Position numbers and translations under genes: made by a program
Source of the DNA: Polynucleobacter sp. MG-Unter2-18
GTDB lineage: Bacteria > Pseudomonadota > Gammaproteobacteria > Burkholderiales > Burkholderiaceae
DNA length: 64,000 nt
Direction of reading: 5' to 3'
NCBI RefSeq assembly: GCF_018687675.1
Contig: NZ_CP061302.1
Span: 880,192-944,191, forward strand
Notes under the pieces: generated by a model
Told to the model about the DNA's origin: nothing
Database searches by the model: none
Seen by the model: only the letters and a program-made list of their open reading frames with translations
In this document: piece after piece, positions 35,770-43,710 of the stretch
How positions within the stretch are numbered: position 1 is the first letter of the stretch
Layout of the letters: each line of letters begins with the position of its first letter

Positions 35770-35864
35770 GGAGACGTGGCCGAGCTGGTCGAAGGCACTC
35801 CCCTGCTAAGGGAGCATCGGGGCTAAAACTCTGATCGGAGGTTCGAATCCTCTCGTCTCCGCCA
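35770..35864 (+). tRNA. tRNA-Ser(GCU)
   Basis: The 95-nt class II tRNA has acceptor GGAGACG (35770-35776) pairing with CGTCTCC (35854-35860), discriminator G and encoded CCA. The anticodon is GCT at 35815-35817, flanked by CT and AA. A long variable arm (GCATCGGGGCTAAAACTCTGATC) and T-arm GAGG-TTCGAAT-CCTC complete it. It reads AGU/AGC codons. A terminator follows at 35910. Confidence 0.95.
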
Positions 35865-35909
35865 AATCCTTGTGATTTAACCTGCTCATTACCGCTGCGA
35901 CAAATAACT

Positions 35910-35934
35910 AAGCCCCATAACTGGGGCTTTTTTA
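35910..35934. terminator. Rho-independent terminator after tRNA-Ser
   Basis: AAGCCCCA (35910-35917) pairs with TGGGGCTT (35922-35929), followed by a T-run. It lies 4 bp before the stop of the convergent amidase gene and can serve both directions. Confidence 0.85.
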
Positions 35935-35937
35935 TTT

Positions 35938-37254
35938 CTACCTTTCATCTTTGAAGCACGTTTCAGCAAATTCAGCGATGTTGAGTAGTTTTTCATCTTC
36001 CCTGTAATTGCCAATCAGCTGAATTCCTAGCGGTAATCCGTTGCTAGATTGATGCACTGGAAGTGCGATTGCTGGGGTGCCTATAAAAGTCCAAAGGGAG
36101 CAAAAGATGGGGTTTCCGGTAAAGCTCAGACCCTTGGGGGCTTCCCCCGTGGCAGGAGCTGCCAGTATTGCATCAAAGTTTTTAAAATATTGTGAAATGG
36201 CGAGACGTAAATTCGCTTGAAGATCTTTTGCCTGCAGGTAATCTTCCATCGAATGAGACCTACCTTTTTCTATGAGCTCTTTGATATCGAATCCTAAAAG
36301 CTCCGGAAACTGCTCTAAATGCTTTTCATGAACAAGCGCAGCTTCGCAAGCCATTAAGACAGCCAAGGCCTCGATACCATCCCAGTATATTTGGGGTAGT
36401 GTCATTTCCTCGATATGAGCACCCGATTTCTTAAGCAAAGTTGCCGCATGGTTCACAGTCTTTATCTGTTCTTGGCTTAATAATTCATCAAAGGGCGTTT
36501 TGAGATAAGCAATGCGAGGCTGATGATTGCTTAGTTCTTCACTCAGAGGTTTAGACAAGATCTCAGGAATAACAATGGCATCTTTCTCATTGATATCGGT
36601 GTTGCGGAGTAAATTAAAGGCGTATCTCGCATCTGCAACCGTTCTAGTAAAAAATCCAATATGGTCTAAGGAGTCGGAGACGGGGTGTGCGCCTGTTCTT
36701 GGGACGGCTCCAAAGCTAGCCTTATAGCCCACGACCCCGCAATAAGATGCCGGCCTAATAATGGACCCAGCTGTTTGCGAGCCTAAGCTCAAAGGGACTA
36801 TTCCACTGGCAACAGCTGCAGCTGAACCACTAGATGATCCGCCTGGTGTGTGAGCACTATTCCATGGGTTGCTTGTGGCACCTGCGTGACGCCAAGCAAA
36901 TTCAGTAGTGACTGTTTTCCCAAAGATGACGCCACCTAAATTACGAATCTTTCGGATAATTTCAGCATCTTCACTAGGTACAAAGTTTTTGTATATTGGT
37001 GAGCCATTCGTTGTTACAAAATCCTTTGTTGCAATGATGTCTTTTACGGCTACAGGTATCCCCATCAGTGGACCAAGCCCTGACCGTTGGCAAAGCTCTT
37101 TTAAAGAGGCTCTCACTGTAAACGCCTTTAATTCGGACTCAACTTGATCCGCGCGTTCTACACATTCGGCTAGATAGTCATCGACCTTAAGCTGACCTTG
37201 TTGAATTTTCTCGCATGCTTGCAATAAACCGATGGCTGGTCTCATTTTGCTCAT
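35938..37254 (-). CDS. Amidase signature family hydrolase
   Basis: The 438-residue amidase hydrolyses an amide of unknown identity. The Ser-cisSer-Lys triad is visible: Lys in MGIPVAVKDIIA (about residue 83), the cis-Ser in PGGSSSGSAAAVASG, and the nucleophile Ser in LGSQTAGSIIRPAS. It is a stand-alone cytoplasmic enzyme, not GatA, since no GatB/GatC lies nearby and the sequence lacks GatA's longer C-terminus. It stands alone between tRNA-Ser and a small accessory cluster. Confidence 0.88.
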   Translation of the reverse strand: MSKMRPAIGLLQACEKIQQGQLKVDDYLAECVERADQVESELKAFTVRASLKELCQRSGLGPLMGIPVAVKDIIATKDFVTTNGSPIYKNFVPSEDAEIIRKIRNLGGVIFGKTVTTEFAWRHAGATSNPWNSAHTPGGSSSGSAAAVASGIVPLSLGSQTAGSIIRPASYCGVVGYKASFGAVPRTGAHPVSDSLDHIGFFTRTVADARYAFNLLRNTDINEKDAIVIPEILSKPLSEELSNHQPRIAYLKTPFDELLSQEQIKTVNHAATLLKKSGAHIEEMTLPQIYWDGIEALAVLMACEAALVHEKHLEQFPELLGFDIKELIEKGRSHSMEDYLQAKDLQANLRLAISQYFKNFDAILAAPATGEAPKGLSFTGNPIFCSLWTFIGTPAIALPVHQSSNGLPLGIQLIGNYREDEKLLNIAEFAETCFKDER

Positions 37255-37339
37255 ATCCGCCTCTAAGTGGGTTTTCTCACTTTATCACTGACCCTCATTT
37301 TCAGGCTAATTTAAGCCCGAATAAATATTATTAATAAAC

Positions 37340-37369
37340 TTCACAACTTCACAACTTCTGTGGTATAGT
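37340..37369 (+). promoter_or_regulatory. Promoter of the small zinc-ribbon cluster
   Basis: TTCACA (37340-37345), an 18-bp spacer and an extended -10 TGG-TATAGT (37361-37369) make a convincing sigma-70 promoter. The heptamer ACTTCAC / ACAACTTC pattern is repeated three times at 37338-37357 and could bind a regulator. The ATG follows 19 bp after the -10. Confidence 0.6.
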
Positions 37370-37387
37370 ATTTGCAAAGGAGGTGAA

Positions 37388-37567
37388 ATGAGAAGAGCGA
37401 TACCAAAAACACATCAAGCTTTAGATTGGATAGGGAAGGGAATGACCGCAGCTCAGGCCGCTAGGAAGATGGAAATTTCAGAATCTAGCGTCTATGCCGC
37501 CTTAAGAAAAACCAAAGCAAAAGATTTGGGTTGTTGTCCAACCTGTGGCCACAAAATAAGGAAATAA
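37388..37567 (+). CDS. Small HTH protein with C-terminal zinc ribbon
   Basis: The 59-residue protein begins with a helix-turn-helix (LDWIGKGMTAAQAARKMEIS, then ESSVYAALRKTK) and ends with a CC-PTC-GH zinc-binding knuckle (residues 48-55). It is most likely a DNA-binding regulator. A near-perfect ribosome site, AAGGAGGTG (37377-37385), indicates strong translation. It is 1 bp from the next gene, and a good promoter lies upstream. Family not recognised beyond HTH and zinc knuckle. Confidence 0.65.
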   Translation: MRRAIPKTHQALDWIGKGMTAAQAARKMEISESSVYAALRKTKAKDLGCCPTCGHKIRK

Positions 37568-37568
37568 G

Positions 37569-37865
37569 ATGAAGAAAACTCTATTGGCAGTTGTCTCAAT
37601 CTCTGTAGCTGCATTTGCATATGCAAATACCTCATCGGATTCTTCTGAATTGCTAAGCCAGCAATGCAAGATTTCTGCTGAAGCAGTGTCTACATTGAAG
37701 GGCTTGCGCTACGGCAATACCTCCATTCGAAAGGATGTAGCAGGCTTAATCAATTTAAATCTAAAGGTCCAAGAGAATAAAGAGGCGGCGCAAATGACTC
37801 TAAACCGAATGGTGGATGATCAAATCAATTCAAGCTCTGCTTTAGAGGCAAAATATTGTTCTTAA
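37569..37865 (+). CDS. Small secreted protein
   Basis: The 98-residue protein has a signal peptide (about residues 1-19, ending AFAYA) and a helical mature part with two cysteines (SQQCKIS and EAKYCS) that could pair in the periplasm. No family recognised. It starts 1 bp after the HTH/zinc-ribbon gene and is probably controlled with it. Confidence 0.6.
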   Translation: MKKTLLAVVSISVAAFAYANTSSDSSELLSQQCKISAEAVSTLKGLRYGNTSIRKDVAGLINLNLKVQENKEAAQMTLNRMVDDQINSSSALEAKYCS

Positions 37866-37911
37866 TGCTGTAATGAGTTGGGTATTGCTCAATCATCTGT
37901 GAAGGCGTTTG

Positions 37912-38352
37912 ATGACCCATTCATTTGAGTGTCCAGAATGTGGCAATTCCCGAGGAATGCTTGGGGCATGTCATCAATGCGGAAGTGAGGAACTTCCTCT
38001 GCCGCACAGTGACACGATGGTGCTGAATGTAAAGTTCGATAGTCCAAGTGCCGAGGAGGCTTTGGATAGATTAACTATTGGACTGCGTCGAGCATCTGAG
38101 GTCGGTATTAAGGCAATCATCCTGATACATGGTTATGGATCCAGCGGTGAGGGTGGCAAGATTAAGTGGGCCATTCATGATGCCCTTAACAACAACTATT
38201 TCTCAGATCGGGTTGATGAGTATCACTTCGGCGAACAAACCGCATTTGGTAGCGAGGCATACCATGCCCTTTTAAGAAGAAGGCCAGGATTAAAGGCCTA
38301 TCTGAAGCACTTCAAGGAGGGTAATGCAGGTATGACGGTATTAATACTGTGA
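37912..38352 (+). CDS. Zinc-ribbon protein with Smr-like domain
   Basis: The 146-residue protein has an N-terminal zinc ribbon (CPECG and CHQCG, residues 7-24), then a domain resembling Smr (small MutS-related). EEALDRLTIGLRRASEVGIK and IILIHGYGSSGEGGKIK match the helix and HGxG...GG parts. The usual DLHG motif is replaced by VLNVKFDS, so the nuclease-associated His of that motif is missing. Smr domains bind or nick nucleic acids and some act in ribosome rescue. ATG 37912 is chosen because GAAGG has 6-bp spacing to it. Role unknown. Confidence 0.6.
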   Translation: MTHSFECPECGNSRGMLGACHQCGSEELPLPHSDTMVLNVKFDSPSAEEALDRLTIGLRRASEVGIKAIILIHGYGSSGEGGKIKWAIHDALNNNYFSDRVDEYHFGEQTAFGSEAYHALLRRRPGLKAYLKHFKEGNAGMTVLIL

Positions 38353-38418
38353 TCTCTGTTGGAATTGCTTAGAATGGGCTTATCCCATTAAATTTGATGG
38401 CATCAGCAAGGAGTGGTA

Positions 38419-38754
38419 ATGACTGCTAAAAAATCGACAACTGTGCAGGAAGAAGCGAACATCAATTCTGAAAATTTAATTGGTGACTTTAAGGCGCTGA
38501 TGGCAGATGCAGAGGAGCTCATTAAGGCAACGGCAAGTCACGACGATGGCCAGCTTGGCGCAATTCGTTCCAAAGCTTTGGAGACCCTTAATAGCGCAAA
38601 AGAAAGTCTTTCCTCTGTAGAGGGCACTGTGACCGAAAAGGCCAAAGTCGTTGCTGAGCGTACGGATGAGTTTGTCCATCGAAATCCCTGGGAGGCGGTA
38701 GGCGTCGCTGCCGGGATTGGCTTGTTGATTGGTCTATTTATTCGTCGTCACTAG
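38419..38754 (+). CDS. ElaB/YqjD-type membrane-anchored protein (DUF883)
   Basis: The 111-residue protein has a long amphipathic helix and a C-terminal membrane anchor (NPWEAVGVAAGIGLLIGLFIRRH; anchor about residues 89-108). Family members bind ribosomes and anchor them to the membrane in stationary phase in E. coli. AAGGAG (38408-38413) has proper spacing to ATG 38419, so the GTG at 38413 is rejected. It opens a three-gene operon with a holin-like protein and a small helical protein, matching yqjD-yqjE-yqjK order. Confidence 0.88.
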   Translation: MTAKKSTTVQEEANINSENLIGDFKALMADAEELIKATASHDDGQLGAIRSKALETLNSAKESLSSVEGTVTEKAKVVAERTDEFVHRNPWEAVGVAAGIGLLIGLFIRRH

Positions 38755-38760
38755 GTATTT

Positions 38761-39129
38761 ATGTCACAAGAAAATCTTTTTTCCGCACTAAAGAATCTTG
38801 TCTCCACTGGGGCATCGATTGCTCAGACTCGTTTAGAGTTGATCTCTACTGATGTGCAGATTGCACGCACTCAGTTTCTGAATCTCTTAGTGATGGTGAC
38901 CTGCGCATTATTTTTCTTGTTCTTTGGTTTGGTGATGCTCGCCTTACTCATTGTGATTTATAGCTGGGAGACTGATAGGGTACTGGCGCTGAGTCTATTA
39001 ACAAGCGGTTTCTTAGTCGTAGGCATTATTCTGGCGCTGGTAGTTTTGCGCTCAATCAAAACGATGCCCAAATTATTCGAGGCAACGATTGCAGAGTTGG
39101 CTAAAGACCGCCAGGAGCTTTCTAAATGA
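38761..39129 (+). CDS. Phage holin family / YqjE-like membrane protein
   Basis: The 122-residue protein has two membrane helices (about residues 40-65 and 75-100) and a cytoplasmic C-terminal helix (LFEATIAELAKDRQEL). It matches the YqjE/holin-superfamily III proteins encoded beside YqjD. It is unlikely to be a lysis holin, since no endolysin or phage genes are nearby. It overlaps the next gene by 4 bp. Confidence 0.83.
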   Translation: MSQENLFSALKNLVSTGASIAQTRLELISTDVQIARTQFLNLLVMVTCALFFLFFGLVMLALLIVIYSWETDRVLALSLLTSGFLVVGIILALVVLRSIKTMPKLFEATIAELAKDRQELSK

Positions 39130-39410
39130 TGAGTCAAAAGCTAGCTGAACTTCAGGCTAGACAAAGAGTGCTGCAGGAACAGGCAGCCCAAGAGCGTGCT
39201 GACTTCGCCTTGCATTTCGAGCCCATAGAAAAGCCCCTATCCTGGGCTGATAAAGGTATAGATGCGTTTAATTTCATGAAGAGCACCCCAATTTTGTGGA
39301 CAAGCGCGTTCGCTGTGCTAGCCCACTACAAACCCAAGCTTGCTAGTAAGTTGCTTACCGTAGGCTGGGGTACCGTCAAGCTTCTAAAGGGTGCTAAGAG
39401 TCTTCTGTAG
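39126..39410 (+). CDS. YqjK-like small protein
   Basis: The 94-residue protein has an N-terminal coiled helix rich in Gln/Arg (LQARQRVLQEQAAQERADF) and a C-terminal hydrophobic stretch (about residues 54-94; LWTSAFAVLAHYKPKLASKL). Its position after a YqjE-like gene and its composition suggest a YqjK-type protein. The function is unknown. It is convergent with apt, 7 bp between stops. Confidence 0.65.
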   Translation: MMSQKLAELQARQRVLQEQAAQERADFALHFEPIEKPLSWADKGIDAFNFMKSTPILWTSAFAVLAHYKPKLASKLLTVGWGTVKLLKGAKSLL

Positions 39411-39417
39411 CTAGAAC

Positions 39418-39936
39418 TTAAGCAACTAAGACCGTCTTATTGGTAATTCCGGTTTGGCTCAAGATCTTGCCACCATTTAACCCATCGATTTCTAGCAAGG
39501 TCAAAGCGCCAGCTACGTCAAAGCCAGCTTTTTTCAGTAGTTTGCTAGCCGCAATGATGGTGCCTCCAGTGGCCAGAACATCATCCACAATCAAAACACG
39601 CGCACCTACTGGCATAGTAGATTGCGCAATTTCAAGGGAGTCAGAACCATATTCCAGTCCATAAGACTCTCGGTGGCTGGCTAAAGGTAGCTTATTGGGT
39701 TTTCGGGCTAAAGCGAGGCCCTTATGGGTTTGATAGGCGAGGGCAGTGCCAAAAATAAAACCCCGTGATTCAATACCTAAAATATGGCTGTAATCAAACT
39801 GCTGTGCAAGGGCCTCTAGCTGTAGCGTAGCCTCCTTAAACGCACTCGGGTTGGCCAACAAAGGGGAGATATCCCTAAAGAGGATCCCCGGCTTTGGAAA
39901 GTCTGGAACTCCGGGTAGATAATCTAATAAATTCAT
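39418..39936 (-). CDS. apt: Adenine phosphoribosyltransferase
   Basis: The 172-residue purine-salvage enzyme makes AMP from adenine and PRPP. The PRPP-binding motif is RVLIVDDVLATGGTI (about residues 117-131), and the N-terminal PDFPKPGILFRDISPLL is typical. ATG 39936 is chosen; the frame extends to 39957 without family character and would overlap the divergent gene. Its start lies only 11 bp from that of the divergent nucleosidase, which also releases adenine-type bases. Confidence 0.95.
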   Translation of the reverse strand: MNLLDYLPGVPDFPKPGILFRDISPLLANPSAFKEATLQLEALAQQFDYSHILGIESRGFIFGTALAYQTHKGLALARKPNKLPLASHRESYGLEYGSDSLEIAQSTMPVGARVLIVDDVLATGGTIIAASKLLKKAGFDVAGALTLLEIDGLNGGKILSQTGITNKTVLVA

Positions 39937-39947
39937 TATTGGCTGAT

Positions 39948-40511
39948 ATGAAAACACAATTGCTCATTATTACCGCATTAGAGTCCGAGCTGGATAAAAG
40001 CGCATTGCCCGCCGGTGTAGATATTGTGTATTCCGGGGTCGGAAAAATCAATGCAACGGCAGCAAGCCTGCAGGCTATCCATCAATATCAGCCTCAACGG
40101 ATAGTGAACTTTGGGACCGTTGGAAAAATTAACTCTACGCTAGAAGGTTTATTAGAAATCGGTAGGGTGATTCAGCGTGACATGATGACAGTACCTCTGG
40201 CTCCACGAGGGCAGACCCCATTTTGCTCAAAACCGTCTCAATATTTATCACTTGGCGGTGAGCATACTTGCGGAACTGGCGATAGTTTTGTAACGGCTCA
40301 CGATCCTTGGTTGATATCCCAGGGTATTGATGTGGTGGATATGGAATTATTTGCTATTGCCAATATTGCTTATCAATTTAATATCCCATGGCAATCATTT
40401 AAATACGTGACCGATGATGCTAATGCTGACTCTGGAAAAGAATGGACTGACCGCGTCAATCACGGTCAAGAACTCTATTTAGCCAAGCTTAAAGACTTGA
40501 TGAGCGTCTAA
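39948..40511 (+). CDS. 5'-methylthioadenosine/S-adenosylhomocysteine nucleosidase-like protein
   Basis: The 187-residue protein of the purine nucleosidase/phosphorylase family is expected to split adenine from a thioadenosine-type substrate. The Mtn-like VDMELFAIANIAYQF (about residue 128) and KYVTDDANADSGKEW carry the substrate and catalytic Asp. A GVGKINATAAS loop near residue 28 marks the fold. It is shorter than typical MTA nucleosidases (about 230), so substrate is uncertain. It is divergent from apt with 11 bp between start codons, which links it functionally to adenine salvage. Confidence 0.8.
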   Translation: MKTQLLIITALESELDKSALPAGVDIVYSGVGKINATAASLQAIHQYQPQRIVNFGTVGKINSTLEGLLEIGRVIQRDMMTVPLAPRGQTPFCSKPSQYLSLGGEHTCGTGDSFVTAHDPWLISQGIDVVDMELFAIANIAYQFNIPWQSFKYVTDDANADSGKEWTDRVNHGQELYLAKLKDLMSV

Positions 40512-40547
40512 AGCAGGCTCAACATCATTACCTAATTAACTGCGCAG

Positions 40548-42215
40548 ATGAATACTCAAAAACCTTGGCTGAAAAACTATCTCGAAGGCGTTCCTCATGA
40601 GATTGATTTGGCAGGGTACGCATCAATTGTTGATTTCATAGAAGAATCTTTTGCTAAGTACCCCGATCGCATTGCAATAGAGTCGATGGGCCACAAAATC
40701 AGCTATCGTCAACTTGATATCCTATCCAAGGACTTTGCTGCTTATTTGCAAACTTTAGGTTTGGAGGCGGGCTCGCGTATCGCCATCATGTTTCCAAACG
40801 TTCCACAGTACTTAATTGCAATGTTCGGTACCCTCCGCGCAGGATATGTTGTGGTGAATATAAATCCGCTCTACACCGCCAGAGAGCTCGAACATCAATT
40901 ACAAGATAGCGGAGCATCTATTTTGGTGATGCTAGAAAACTTTGCTCATGTGTATCAGGAGATTGCAAATCAGGGACTTGTCAAAAAGGTGATTGTGAGT
41001 AGCTTGGGTGAGAGCCTAGGCCCTAAAGGCGTCATCATCAATTTAGTCGCTCGCCATATTAAAAAGCTCATCCCACACTGGAAGTTTCCTTGCGTTAAAT
41101 TGAATCAGGCCCTTAAGCTAGGTGCTGGCCATGGCTTTACTAGGCCGACTTTAGCGCAAGACGATATCGCGTTTTTGCAATACACGGGAGGCACTACGGG
41201 GGTATCTAAAGGCGCAGTTTTATTACATCGCAATATATTGGCCAACATCATTCAAATTGAATCTTGGCTTGAGCCTGCCTTGAAAAAACGGCAGCAGCAA
41301 TTAGTTTTTTTATGCGCCTTACCTATGACTCATATCTTTGCCTTGACTGCCTGTGGTCTGCTTGGAATGCGTAAGGGCGCTCAATTATTATTAGTCGCCA
41401 ATCCCCGTGATATCACTAGCTTTATTAAGCTCTTGATGAAACGCCCTGATATCAATATTTTCCCGGGTGTCAACACGCTATTTCATGCGCTGATACACCG
41501 CCCAGAATTTAAACAGGTACGCCTACCTAATCTCTTGGTCACGATCGGCGGTGGCATGGCGGTTCAAAAGAAGACAGCTGAACTTTGGCAGCAAATGATG
41601 GGGGTACCGATTGCTCAGGGATATGGGCTATCGGAAACTTCACCAGTGGTGTGTGTCAATACTCCATTTGTAAAAGAATTTACTGGATCCATTGGTATGC
41701 CAGTGCCTAGTACGGATGTAGTGATACTGGGTGATGATGGAATAGAAGTTCCATTTGGCATGACCGGAGAAATTTGTATTCAGGGTCCGCAGGTGATGGC
41801 AGGTTACTGGAATAGACCTGAGGACACGGAACAATCTATTACACCAGCGGGATATTTTAAATCTGGCGATATCGGCATCATGAGTCCTGATGGCTTTGTA
41901 CAGATTGTTGATCGCAAAAAGGACATGATTGTAGTTGCTGGCTATAAAGTATTCCCCAATGAAATCGAGGAAGTCATTTCTCAAATGCCTGGCGTAAGAG
42001 AATGTGCCGTCATTGGATTGCCGCACCGTAAGCTGGGCGAGATCGTCAAGGCCTACATCATCAAAGACAAGTCTGAACTAACTGAGGCCCAAGTCATTCA
42101 GTATTGTAAAGAGCAAATGACCAGTTACAAGCGCCCCAGAAAGATTGCTTTCATCGATGAAATGCCCAAGTCGAATGTGGGCAAAATCTTGCGCCGTCAT
42201 CTGCGCGACTTATAA
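40548..42215 (+). CDS. fadD: Long-chain fatty acid-CoA ligase
   Basis: The 555-residue AMP-forming ligase activates fatty acids to acyl-CoA. The P-loop FLQYTGGTTGVSKGA is near residue 208, followed by ALPMTHIFALT, the A-loop QGYGLSETSP near residue 360 and the hinge/C-terminal VDRKKDMIVVAGYKVFPNEIEE near residue 450. The C-terminal catalytic Lys lies in PKSNVGKILRR. Length and motifs match FadD. It starts 36 bp after the nucleosidase gene. Confidence 0.93.
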   Translation: MNTQKPWLKNYLEGVPHEIDLAGYASIVDFIEESFAKYPDRIAIESMGHKISYRQLDILSKDFAAYLQTLGLEAGSRIAIMFPNVPQYLIAMFGTLRAGYVVVNINPLYTARELEHQLQDSGASILVMLENFAHVYQEIANQGLVKKVIVSSLGESLGPKGVIINLVARHIKKLIPHWKFPCVKLNQALKLGAGHGFTRPTLAQDDIAFLQYTGGTTGVSKGAVLLHRNILANIIQIESWLEPALKKRQQQLVFLCALPMTHIFALTACGLLGMRKGAQLLLVANPRDITSFIKLLMKRPDINIFPGVNTLFHALIHRPEFKQVRLPNLLVTIGGGMAVQKKTAELWQQMMGVPIAQGYGLSETSPVVCVNTPFVKEFTGSIGMPVPSTDVVILGDDGIEVPFGMTGEICIQGPQVMAGYWNRPEDTEQSITPAGYFKSGDIGIMSPDGFVQIVDRKKDMIVVAGYKVFPNEIEEVISQMPGVRECAVIGLPHRKLGEIVKAYIIKDKSELTEAQVIQYCKEQMTSYKRPRKIAFIDEMPKSNVGKILRRHLRDL

Positions 42216-42218
42216 AAA

Positions 42219-43145
42219 TTATAGGCCACCGCCAAAGCGGTATTGCCAAGAAATACCATACAAGTCATAGCTATTATTGGTTCTTGAGTAAGCCCCCGTG
42301 CTCGCTGAAAGGCGAATCGAATTATGTTTATTTACTGGGTAGGACATCGTTGTACCAAAGCGCCAATTCTCTTGACTGCTACTAATCGGGTTGCCATTGA
42401 GATAAGATTGCCCGCCAATAAAGTAAGTGGCATCTACTGAGATCCAGGCGGTATTCTGAAAGTAGTAGATTCCGTGTGTTTGTGTTGAGTAAACCGGGTT
42501 CTGAGATAGCGAGTTGCCGTCCATATAGTCAGTATTGCTAGTGTAGAAAATACCAGCACCAGCAAGCTCAAATCTCCAAGGGCCAACTGCCTTAGATACG
42601 CCAAGACCCGGCTGGATAAACCAACGATTAGCACCTACATTAATCAGTTGATTGTCATCGTATTTGCCCCACGGGACCGAGGCTGCAAGACTCACGCCAG
42701 CAATGAGATCTTGCTGATAGTCCTTAAATTGATCCAGCGTTAATGCTGGAGCTCCGTAGAGATTAATCGCAGCCTTGATGAGTGGGTCAGATAAACCCTC
42801 AGTGCTCGCATTGACTGTGCGCCCGCCAATTATTTTTGACCCACTAAATTGAGCGTACGGAAGGACAAGTGTGAGCTTGCCTGACTGCCCGCCAGCATCA
42901 AATATATGAGTCAGGCTCATTACTTCGCTAGTAAGGCTGTAGTTATTCGTTTTCGCCTGAACTACACCGGCACTCAAAAAATTAATTCCGATAGGGGTGT
43001 TGGAGTAGGTGCGCGCCTCGATTTCTTGGGAATGAGATAAGGTTGGTACTAAAGCAAATGTAATGAACAATAGGCAGGCGCCTATTACAAAAGCCCGACT
43101 ATGAGGAATGGAGGGTAAATTAATCATCCGAGTTGCATCACTCAA
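42219..43145 (-). CDS. Outer-membrane transporter-like protein (phenol degradation MetA family)
   Basis: The 308-residue protein has a signal peptide (cleavage about residue 38 near SHSQE) and a beta-rich body with repeated aromatic-ended strands (LTLVLPYAQF, NWRFGTTMSY), ending GISWQYRFGGGL, as in barrel proteins. It matches the family often annotated as transporter near aromatic degradation genes. The substrate is unknown. It is convergent with fadD (3 bp), which would fit uptake of a hydrophobic compound, but that link is speculative. Confidence 0.75.
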   Translation of the reverse strand: MSDATRMINLPSIPHSRAFVIGACLLFITFALVPTLSHSQEIEARTYSNTPIGINFLSAGVVQAKTNNYSLTSEVMSLTHIFDAGGQSGKLTLVLPYAQFSGSKIIGGRTVNASTEGLSDPLIKAAINLYGAPALTLDQFKDYQQDLIAGVSLAASVPWGKYDDNQLINVGANRWFIQPGLGVSKAVGPWRFELAGAGIFYTSNTDYMDGNSLSQNPVYSTQTHGIYYFQNTAWISVDATYFIGGQSYLNGNPISSSQENWRFGTTMSYPVNKHNSIRLSASTGAYSRTNNSYDLYGISWQYRFGGGL

Positions 43146-43151
43146 GCTTGA

Positions 43152-43688
43152 TTAGTTGGGCTTCGATTTGTCACCAAACAAAATCTTCAGGGTAGCGTTG
43201 CTGCCAAGCATGATGGTCATCCCTGTGAAGAGTAAATAAGGCCACACAATTAACCAGTACACAATCGACATGGCCACTACGCGTAAAGGATTGGATTGCC
43301 CAAAGTCAGTCATGGATATCAAAAACGGTTTGCCATGAATTAATCCATGTACTCCGGCCTCTAAATAATTTAAGCCTAAAACAACCAGAAGATAAATTAG
43401 GGACTCCAAGAGAAGTGAACTCACAATCCCATGTCGCTTATTCACTTTAATTGGGAATGCAGCCTGAGCTAGTAGCATAAACTTGGCGCAGATAGCCGCT
43501 TTGAACAAAGCAAAGCCAAAGATAGATAAAGGAATCGGCCTCTCATCTAGTGAGGTTGCGGCCAAAAAGGCCAGAGCACAAAACCACGCTCCAAAGTAAA
43601 TGGTTAGCTGAAATGCTTTGACAAACTCCTTTTTAGCTTTTTCTTTCAAGCTTTGTGTTGGAGCAAAATTAGGCGACGTCGCGCTCAT
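43152..43688 (-). CDS. Four-helix membrane protein of unknown function
   Basis: The product has 178 residues from ATG 43688 (MSATSPNFAPTQSLK). Four membrane helices are predicted at about residues 32-50, 59-82, 92-112 and 137-158. The longer frame upstream would run antisense into the U32 gene's end and lacks sense. The N-terminus is charged (KEKAKKEFVKAF). No family recognised. It lies between the transporter-like gene and the U32 gene, all in one direction, so the three may be co-transcribed. Confidence 0.65.
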   Translation of the reverse strand: MSATSPNFAPTQSLKEKAKKEFVKAFQLTIYFGAWFCALAFLAATSLDERPIPLSIFGFALFKAAICAKFMLLAQAAFPIKVNKRHGIVSSLLLESLIYLLVVLGLNYLEAGVHGLIHGKPFLISMTDFGQSNPLRVVAMSIVYWLIVWPYLLFTGMTIMLGSNATLKILFGDKSKPN

Positions 43689-43710
43689 AAAAACTTTCTT
43701 GAGTATTGCA

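Noticed and set aside
35770-35864. tRNA-Ser as a second integration site for the 35.9-38.4 kb accessory genes
   Set aside because: No integrase and no second copy of the tRNA 3' end were seen downstream.
38761-39129. Phage holin suggesting a prophage
   Set aside because: It lies in a YqjD-YqjE-YqjK-like operon with no endolysin or phage genes around.
41640-42026. 128-residue open frame antisense to fadD
   Set aside because: It mirrors the coding constraint of fadD and has no motif or start signal.
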